This document shows, piece after piece, positions 33,758-34,345 of a stretch of 34,345 nucleotides of DNA (the first letter of the stretch is position 1; the number at the start of each line of letters is the position of its first letter). Position numbers and translations under genes: made by a program. Below the pieces are notes generated by a model. That model searched no databases and was not told the DNA's origin. It saw nothing but the letters and a program-made list of their open reading frames with translations. Source of the DNA: Pseudomonas bharatica CSV86 (GTDB taxonomy: Bacteria; Pseudomonadota; Gammaproteobacteria; Pseudomonadales; Pseudomonadaceae); contig NZ_AMWJ02000009.1 of NCBI RefSeq assembly GCF_000319305.2, positions 1 through 34,345 of the forward strand. Direction: 5' to 3'.

Positions 33758-34345
33758 TAAAGGGTTCCTCCGCTGGCAAGGGGCGCTGATTGAGCGCGCG
33801 ACAAAGGTTTGATCAGCCGTTGTTCCTTGCTGTTGTCCTGTTCATGAAGGAGTTGCAAGGCATGGAAAGTTGAAGTCGGGTTATGCAGGCGGATGACTTC
33901 ATCGAGGCGTTGTTGAACATCGAAGGGCATGTTGTAGGTGCCCATCATCAGGTCGGTCAGCGACAGCGGCAGGCTGCTGGCCGGCACGGTGTCGGCGGTG
34001 TGCTGCGACAGGTGCAGGGTGCTGGCCAGGTCGTAGTCGTTGCGGATTCCGGCACGGTGCAGGTAGGCGACGAAGACGCCCAGGTGCAGGTTGCCGGCGC
34101 CTTTGCCCATGCCGCACACCGAGGCATCGATGTACTCGGCGCCGGCATCCATGGCGGCGATGGCGTTGGAAAGGGCCAGGGACAGGTTATTGTGGGCATG
34201 GAAGCCCAACGGAATCAGGACCCGGCTGGAAATGCGGCTGATCAGCGATCGACGTCGGCCGGGATCATGTTGCCGTTCGAGTCGGCGAACACCAGCACGT
34301 CTGCCCCGGCGTTTTCCGCCCGCAGGCTCATGTCGGAGATTTCCC
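33757..34345 (-). CDS. DRE-TIM metallolyase, 4-hydroxy-2-oxovalerate-aldolase-like (5' end beyond window, one frameshift)
   Basis: Only the C-terminal part of about 196 residues is inside the window. It reads EISDMSLRAENAGADVLVFA, DSNGNMIPADVDR, then after a break near 34243 ISSRVLIPLGFHAHNNLSLA, AMDAGAEYIDASVCGMGKGA and GNLHLGVFVAYLHRAG, ending LSRAQSAPLASGGTL. The HAHNN metal-ligand pair and the DASVCGMGKGAGN segment match the HMGL-like DRE-TIM family, nearest in style to 4-hydroxy-2-oxovalerate aldolases (MhpE/BphI). Isopropylmalate- or citramalate-synthase relatives are possible alternatives. No acetaldehyde dehydrogenase partner is visible. The gene heads the part of the operon that can be seen, but more genes may lie upstream. 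Confidence 0.78.
   Translation of the reverse strand, partial: GNLRHEPAGGKRRGRRAGVRRLERQHDPGRRRSLISRISSRVLIPLGFHAHNNLSLALSNAIAAMDAGAEYIDASVCGMGKGAGNLHLGVFVAYLHRAGIRNDYDLASTLHLSQHTADTVPASSLPLSLTDLMMGTYNMPFDVQQRLDEVIRLHNPTSTFHALQLLHEQDNSKEQRLIKPLSRAQSAPLASGGTL

Overview
The window looks like chromosomal DNA of a fluorescent Pseudomonas of the P. putida type. It is GC-rich, it carries several copies of the short inverted REP element typical of that group, and it holds malonate decarboxylase, pcaIJ, catRBC and benABCDK-catA-benEF genes whose translations I recognise as P. putida-like from memory (no search was run). It is almost entirely a catabolic region for organic acids and aromatics.

Layout. 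(1) 1-3879, minus strand: mdcA-B-C-D-E of biotin-independent malonate decarboxylase, with mdcE cut by the window edge. (2) 3890-6223: small and poorly known genes. These are a DUF1289 protein, a putative exported N-formylglutamate-amidohydrolase-like protein, a DUF6124/DUF3077-type small protein behind a long structured leader, and a tiny acidic protein. REP sequence and a 42-base scrap of a benR-like gene lie among them. (3) 6228-7572, minus: pcaJ and pcaI (beta-ketoadipate CoA transferase) with a PcaR-like tandem operator. (4) 7881-10771, plus: a haloacetate-dehalogenase-type hydrolase followed by a second LeuC/LeuD-type hydro-lyase. A divergent LysR regulator and a GAF histidine kinase come next. 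(5) 13413-27018: an exported alpha/beta hydrolase, catR, catB, catC, benR, benA-B-C-D-K, catA, benE and benF. With pcaIJ these take benzoate from outer-membrane and inner-membrane uptake through catechol, muconate and muconolactone towards beta-ketoadipate and its CoA ester. The enol-lactone hydrolase (pcaD) and the thiolase (pcaF) are not in the window. (6) 27026-34345, minus: a tightly packed nine-gene operon that I cannot match to a known pathway. It encodes a DRE-TIM aldolase, a beta-decarboxylating dehydrogenase, an RraA-type aldolase, a RutA-type two-component flavin monooxygenase with its flavin reductase, an ABM-fold protein, a nitronate-monooxygenase-type flavoenzyme, an alpha/beta-hydrolase-fold protein without a visible catalytic triad, and a DUF6282 metal-hydrolase-like protein. 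This is the best candidate for an undescribed system.

Quality caveat. Many genes are broken by one-base indels, mostly a base lost from a run of two or more identical bases. In each case the protein continues in another frame with family-typical sequence on both sides. I therefore annotate these as single genes with probable sequencing-type frameshifts, not as pseudogenes. Start and stop positions are read directly from the sequence, and reading frames inside such genes are reconstructed by eye.
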